Shown: positions 60,418-64,000 of the stretch, piece after piece | How the letters are laid out: each line of letters opens with the position of its first letter | How positions within the stretch are numbered: the stretch's first letter is position 1 | Assembly (NCBI RefSeq): GCF_023015985.1 | Contig: NZ_JALKAO010000001.1 | Span: 1-64,000 of the forward strand | Source: Marivita sp. S6314 | GTDB lineage: Bacteria; Pseudomonadota; Alphaproteobacteria; Rhodobacterales; Rhodobacteraceae | Length of the DNA stretch: 64,000 nucleotides | Direction: 5' to 3' | Notes under the pieces: model-generated | Seen by the model: only the letters and a program-made list of their open reading frames with translations | Database searches by the model: none | Told to the model about the DNA's origin: nothing | Position numbers and translations under genes: made by a program

Positions 60418-61272
60418 TCAGGCCACCAATTTGCGCAGCTTTTCGACAAGTGGCGCAATCTCGCGCGCCGACTCGGGTGTCAGCCGCGTGATCCTGGCCA
60501 GCGCAGACAAGGCACCGGCGCGCGGTTCCGTCGGCGGGGCGACGGCGGGTTCAACCTCGTGTTCCGGCTCGGGCGCACTCTCGTCGGCAACCTCTTGCGG
60601 CGCATCTTCAACGGCTTCCGCTGCGTTGCGGTCATCAAGGGAGCGCTGCAAGAACCCGGGCAACGGGGTCGGGTCCGGGTTGTCTTCAGCCGCGTCATCT
60701 TCGGCGAAGTTTGCCTCTCGTTCCGGGCCCGCTTCGCCGACTGGTTCAGGCGTCTCAAGGGGCTCCGCAATCGTTTCCGCAACGGGCGGCAGAAGGTCGT
60801 CCTGCGCAGTGTTCTCCTCCAGTGGAGGTTCGTCTACGGCCTCTTCCGGCGCATCAGCCACAGGGACCGGGTCAACAGTGTCCTTGGCTGCCACAGGGGC
60901 AGGGTCCGCAGTTTTGGTGAACGGCACAACCGTGTCCAGCGGTTCGGTGGCAACCACGTCTTCGATCATCACGTCATCGCCGTCGTCGTCTTCTCCAACA
61001 CTTAATGTACAAAGTGAAGCAACGTGCTTAATACCTTTTTCCCGAAGGATTTTTTGCGCGCCCTTGATGGTCATTCCATCTTCGTGCAGCAGTTTCTTGA
61101 TACCGCCAAGCAACCGCATGTCGGCGGGACGGTAATACCGTCGACCACCGGCGCGTTTGACCGGTTTGACCTGGGTAAACTTGCTTTCCCAGAACCGAAG
61201 AACATGCGCGGGCGTGTCCATCCAGTCAGCCACTTCACTGATCGTGCGGAACGCGTCTGCGGACTTGCTCAT
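60418..61272 (-). CDS. MerR-family transcriptional regulator
   Basis: The 284-residue protein has an N-terminal MerR winged helix ([45 protein letters not shown], residues 8-52) with the dimerisation helix to about 85. The rest, residues 95-260, is a long acidic, Pro/Ala/Glu-rich low-complexity tail, ending in a short helical segment ([28 protein letters not shown]). No metal-binding Cys. It is the usual gene after ihfA in Rhodobacteraceae; target unknown. Confidence 0.92.
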   Translation of the reverse strand: MSKSADAFRTISEVADWMDTPAHVLRFWESKFTQVKPVKRAGGRRYYRPADMRLLGGIKKLLHEDGMTIKGAQKILREKGIKHVASLCTLSVGEDDDGDDVMIEDVVATEPLDTVVPFTKTADPAPVAAKDTVDPVPVADAPEEAVDEPPLEENTAQDDLLPPVAETIAEPLETPEPVGEAGPEREANFAEDDAAEDNPDPTPLPGFLQRSLDDRNAAEAVEDAPQEVADESAPEPEHEVEPAVAPPTEPRAGALSALARITRLTPESAREIAPLVEKLRKLVA

Positions 61273-61278
61273 GGCGGA

Positions 61279-61581
61279 TTACCTTTTGTTCCCAGCGGCG
61301 ACCCGGTCTTTCATCAGGTGGGAGGGGCGGAACGTCAGAACACGGCGCGGGTTGATGGGAACCTCTTCGCCTGTCTTGGGATTCCGGCCCACGCGCGCGG
61401 CCTTGTCGCGGATCGAGAAGGTGCCAAAGGACGAGATCTTGACCTGTTCGCCAGCGACCAGCGCGTCGGACATATGGTTCAAAACGGACTCGACCAAGTC
61501 CGCACTTTCGTTTCGCGACAACCCCACTTCGCGAAAGACGGATTCACTTAGATCCATACGTGTCAGCGTTTTTTGACTCAT
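61279..61581 (-). CDS. ihfA: Integration host factor subunit alpha
   Basis: The 100-residue DNA-bending protein has the HU/IHF core: [74 protein letters not shown]. The beta-arm residues RNPKTGE and the proline that intercalates DNA are present. ATG at 61581 preferred over one 60 bp upstream. Spaced 6 bp before MerR on the same strand. Confidence 0.96.
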   Translation of the reverse strand: MSQKTLTRMDLSESVFREVGLSRNESADLVESVLNHMSDALVAGEQVKISSFGTFSIRDKAARVGRNPKTGEEVPINPRRVLTFRPSHLMKDRVAAGNKR

Positions 61582-61674
61582 CGAACAGGCCTCCCCAGTT
61601 TGAGCCAGAATGAGGCCAGCCAAATTCCGAGTCAATATCAATGGCTTGCGCGCAGGAATTTAGAGGAAATTTGC

Positions 61675-62646
61675 CTACCAGCGCAGGACAACGGCCCCCC
61701 AGGCCAAACCGCCGCCGATGGCTTCGGTGACAACCACATCCCCGGTCTTGATCTGGCCGCGTTCGACTCCCACCGAAAGGGCCAGCGGAATTGAAGCTGC
61801 AGATGTGTTTCCGTGGTCCTGAACGGTGACCACCACATGATCCATCGACAGGCCGAGCTTCTTGGCGGTGCCCTGAATGATCCGGATATTGGCCTGATGC
61901 GGGACAATCCAGTCGACCTCATCATTTGACAGGTCGATCTTCTCCATCGCCGTGGTCGCGGTTTTTGCAAGTTTCTCAACGGCGTGGCGGAAGACTTCCT
62001 TGCCCTGCATCCGCAAATAGCCGGTCGTATGCGTGCTGACCCCGCCATCGACGTAAAGGATATCCCTGTATTGCCCGTCCGAGTTCAGATCGACGGACAG
62101 GATACCCCGGTCAGTCTTGTCCCCAACGCCGTCCTGCGCTTCAAGGATGACCGCCCCGGCACCGTCACCAAACAGCACGCAGGTGCTGCGGTCGGTCCAG
62201 TCCATGATCCGGCTGAAGGTTTCCGCACCGATCACCATGACGCGCTTGGCCTGACCGGACACGATCAATGCGTTTGCGTTGGCCATCGCGTAGACGAACC
62301 CGGCGCAGACGGCCTGAACGTCAAAAGCAAACCCGCGTGTCATCCCGATGGCGGATTGCACCATGGTGGCTGCTGACGGAAAGGTCAGATCGGCTGTGGA
62401 GGTGGCCAGAACGATGGCGTCCAGATCGTTCGCCTCAAGCCCTGCAGATCGCAGGGCCTTTTTCGCGGCCTGCGTGGCCAGATCAGAGGTGGTTTCCCCC
62501 TCTGCCGCGAAATGACGCCGTTCAATGCCCGACCGGGAGCGGATCCATTGATCCGATGTGTCCAGTGAGGCTTCGAATTCGGAATTCGGCACCACACGTT
62601 CAGGAAGGTAATGCCCAAGTCCAACGACAACCGCGCGTGTGGTCAT
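61675..62646 (-). CDS. fabH: Beta-ketoacyl-ACP synthase III
   Basis: The 323-residue condensing enzyme starts fatty acid synthesis with acetyl-CoA and malonyl-ACP. The catalytic triad is Cys114 (VQAVCAGF), His250 (IVPHQANIRI) and Asn280 (HGNTSAAS). Length typical. The start overlaps the plsX stop codon by 4 bp, so plsX and fabH are coupled. Confidence 0.97.
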   Translation of the reverse strand: MTTRAVVVGLGHYLPERVVPNSEFEASLDTSDQWIRSRSGIERRHFAAEGETTSDLATQAAKKALRSAGLEANDLDAIVLATSTADLTFPSAATMVQSAIGMTRGFAFDVQAVCAGFVYAMANANALIVSGQAKRVMVIGAETFSRIMDWTDRSTCVLFGDGAGAVILEAQDGVGDKTDRGILSVDLNSDGQYRDILYVDGGVSTHTTGYLRMQGKEVFRHAVEKLAKTATTAMEKIDLSNDEVDWIVPHQANIRIIQGTAKKLGLSMDHVVVTVQDHGNTSAASIPLALSVGVERGQIKTGDVVVTEAIGGGLAWGAVVLRW

Positions 62647-63731
62647 TTTGGGCTCTCCTCGGTGTCGTGATGGTCAGCAAGTGTGTCGGCCGCAACATCT
62701 GAAATCGACGCCAATCGCGCAGCAAGCCGGTCTGAAAAGCCCGATTGTGCCAGTTGATGCGCAAGCCGGATTGCCGCGGACACGCCTGTGGCATCAGCCG
62801 ATCCGTGCGATTTCACAACCGTGCCGTTCAAGCCAAGAAAAACCCCGCCATTGACGCGGCGGGGATCAATTTTCTTTTGCAGACGGCGCAGCGACGTCAA
62901 GGCAAGAACGGACGCAATCTTTGACAGCAGGGAATAGGCAAACGCTTCTTTGAGCCGGTCGCCGATCAGCGATGCGGTGCCTTCGCCGGTCTTCAACGCG
63001 ACATTGCCGGTAAAGCCGTCGGTGACAATCACGTCGCAGGCCTCACCAGGAATATCGCCGCCTTCGACAAAGCCGACAAATTCGAACTGGGCGCGGTCGG
63101 AGGCGTTGGAAATCAGGTCATGCGCCTCTTTCAATTCGGCGCGGCCCTTGTGTTCTTCGGTGCCGACATTGAGCAAACCGACACGCGGACGGTCAAGTTC
63201 AAGACCGTTGCGCGCGTAAGACACGCCCATCAGGGCGTATTGCAAAAGATCCTCGGCATCGGCGCGAATATCTGCGCCCACGTCCAGCATCACGTTGAAC
63301 CCTTGCGGATTGCGCGAGGGCCACAGGATCGCAATGGCAGGGCGGTTGACGCCGGGCAGCTTGCGCAGGCGGATCATCGACAGCGCCATCAGCGCGCCGG
63401 TATTGCCACAGGACACCGCGACCGTGGCTTCCTTGTTGCGCACCGCATCAATCGCCGCCCACATGGACGTGTCCTTGCCATGGCGCATGACATGGCTGGG
63501 CTTGTCCGTCATCGACACGATGTCGGTTGCGTTGCGAACTTCGCACCGCCCGGCAAGCTCTTTGCGGCGCTCAATCAGACGCGTGAGTTCGGCCTCTGGT
63601 CCGCAAACCAGAAACCGAATGTCAGGGTTTGATTGTGCAGAACGAGACATGCCGGAGACAATTGCCTCCGGCCCAAGATCGCCGCCCATAGCGTCGATTG
63701 AAAGCACAATTGGCGCATCTCCCGCTTTCAT
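62643..63731 (-). CDS. plsX: Phosphate acyltransferase
   Basis: The 362-residue protein makes acyl-phosphate from acyl-ACP for phospholipid synthesis. It has the N-terminal VLSIDAMGGDLGPEAIV, GNTGALMALSMIRL, LLNVGTEEHKGRAELKEAHDLI and the C-terminal GVFLGLNGTVVKSHGSADATG. ATG at 63731 has AGGA 5-6 bases upstream, while the ATG at 63752 has none, so the shorter start is chosen. Standard rpmF-plsX-fabH order. Confidence 0.96.
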   Translation of the reverse strand: MKAGDAPIVLSIDAMGGDLGPEAIVSGMSRSAQSNPDIRFLVCGPEAELTRLIERRKELAGRCEVRNATDIVSMTDKPSHVMRHGKDTSMWAAIDAVRNKEATVAVSCGNTGALMALSMIRLRKLPGVNRPAIAILWPSRNPQGFNVMLDVGADIRADAEDLLQYALMGVSYARNGLELDRPRVGLLNVGTEEHKGRAELKEAHDLISNASDRAQFEFVGFVEGGDIPGEACDVIVTDGFTGNVALKTGEGTASLIGDRLKEAFAYSLLSKIASVLALTSLRRLQKKIDPRRVNGGVFLGLNGTVVKSHGSADATGVSAAIRLAHQLAQSGFSDRLAARLASISDVAADTLADHHDTEESPK

Positions 63732-63777
63732 ATGATCCTGCGACGAGGTCATGCAGAGAGGTACGCCTTTTCGTTGC

Positions 63778-63984
63778 TTATGCTGCGTCTTCGTCCAAGT
63801 CGATTTCGTCGGCCTGCGCGATCACTTCGCGGTCCGCGTAATGTCCGCAGGACGGGCACACGTGGTGCGGGCGCTTCAGCTCGCCGCAGTTGGTGCATTC
63901 GTTCGGGTTCGCAGCGACCAGAGCGTCATGTGCGCGACGGTTGTTGCGACGCGATTTTGATACTTTGTTCTGTTGGACAGCCAT
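63778..63984 (-). CDS. rpmF: 50S ribosomal protein L32
   Basis: The 68-residue protein begins [20 protein letters not shown] and has four zinc-type cysteines ([20 protein letters not shown]). It is a structural component of the large ribosomal subunit, located upstream of plsX and fabH in the usual order for coupling ribosome and lipid synthesis. The acidic C-terminus (EIDLDEDAA) is typical of the family in alphaproteobacteria. Confidence 0.97.
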   Translation of the reverse strand: MAVQQNKVSKSRRNNRRAHDALVAANPNECTNCGELKRPHHVCPSCGHYADREVIAQADEIDLDEDAA

Positions 63985-64000
63985 GTCTCAACCTCAATTA

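Overview
The window is ordinary chromosomal DNA of a high-GC alphaproteobacterium, almost certainly a member of the Rhodobacteraceae (Roseobacter group). The signs are the 5S rRNA tail, the block rpmF-plsX-fabH-ihfA-MerR-tRNA-Pro, the block dgt-argS-SPOR-nagZ-scpA-scpB, a two-domain dCTP deaminase, an alphaproteobacterial GTTC-N7-GTTC LexA box before uvrA, and several small proteins that look typical of the group. No prophage, transposase or CRISPR array was seen.

Layout. 1-61 is the end of an rRNA operon, followed by a methyltransferase and a PagL-like lipid A deacylase. 1436-14991 is a galactoside island. An IclR regulator, a MalK-type ATPase and a BNR-repeat protein run leftward; a binding protein, two permeases, a GH36 alpha-galactosidase, the De Ley-Doudoroff enzymes (SDR dehydrogenase, DgoK, DgoA, lactonase) and a GH42 beta-galactosidase run rightward. 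14959-24962 is an alpha-glucoside island: glk, a GH1 glucosidase and aglR leftward, aglE-F-G-A-K rightward. Then come LexA-regulated uvrA and a Hint-domain secreted protein. 29825-37359 holds valine catabolism: a fused HIBYL-CoA hydrolase/3-hydroxyisobutyrate dehydrogenase, isobutyryl-CoA dehydrogenase, and mmsA with a divergent LysR regulator, interrupted by a YbdK-type ligase and an unknown gene. 37425-44940 carries coaD, two gap genes, a DUF808 protein and transketolase. 45179-47808 holds zapA with a coiled-coil partner, Grx4, a small membrane protein, BolA and exonuclease III. 48151-50011 holds a striking pair: a protein built of eleven FTSGS repeats and a helical protein of unknown function. 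50082-58810 is a housekeeping run (A-type Fe-S carrier, dGTPase, antiporter, ArgS, SPOR, NagZ, ScpA, ScpB). 58944-63984 ends with dcd, tRNA-Pro, MerR, ihfA, fabH, plsX and rpmF.

Function. The two sugar islands each pair an ABC importer with intracellular glycosidases and the enzymes that pass the freed sugar into central metabolism; the gap genes and tkt then take the triose phosphates. Three promoters in the gap region share a LacI-type palindrome.

Most interesting: (1) the FTSGS repeat protein and its partner, whose repeats are identical in protein but scrambled at synonymous sites; (2) two arrays of tandem palindromes with different stems and a regular 20-24 bp spacing, downstream of aglK and between a small gene and tkt; (3) a 3'-UTR element present in two copies; (4) an in-frame fusion of two valine-pathway genes that keeps the internal ribosome binding site; (5) a clustered set of DnaA, CtrA-like and GANTC sites upstream of the repeat protein.
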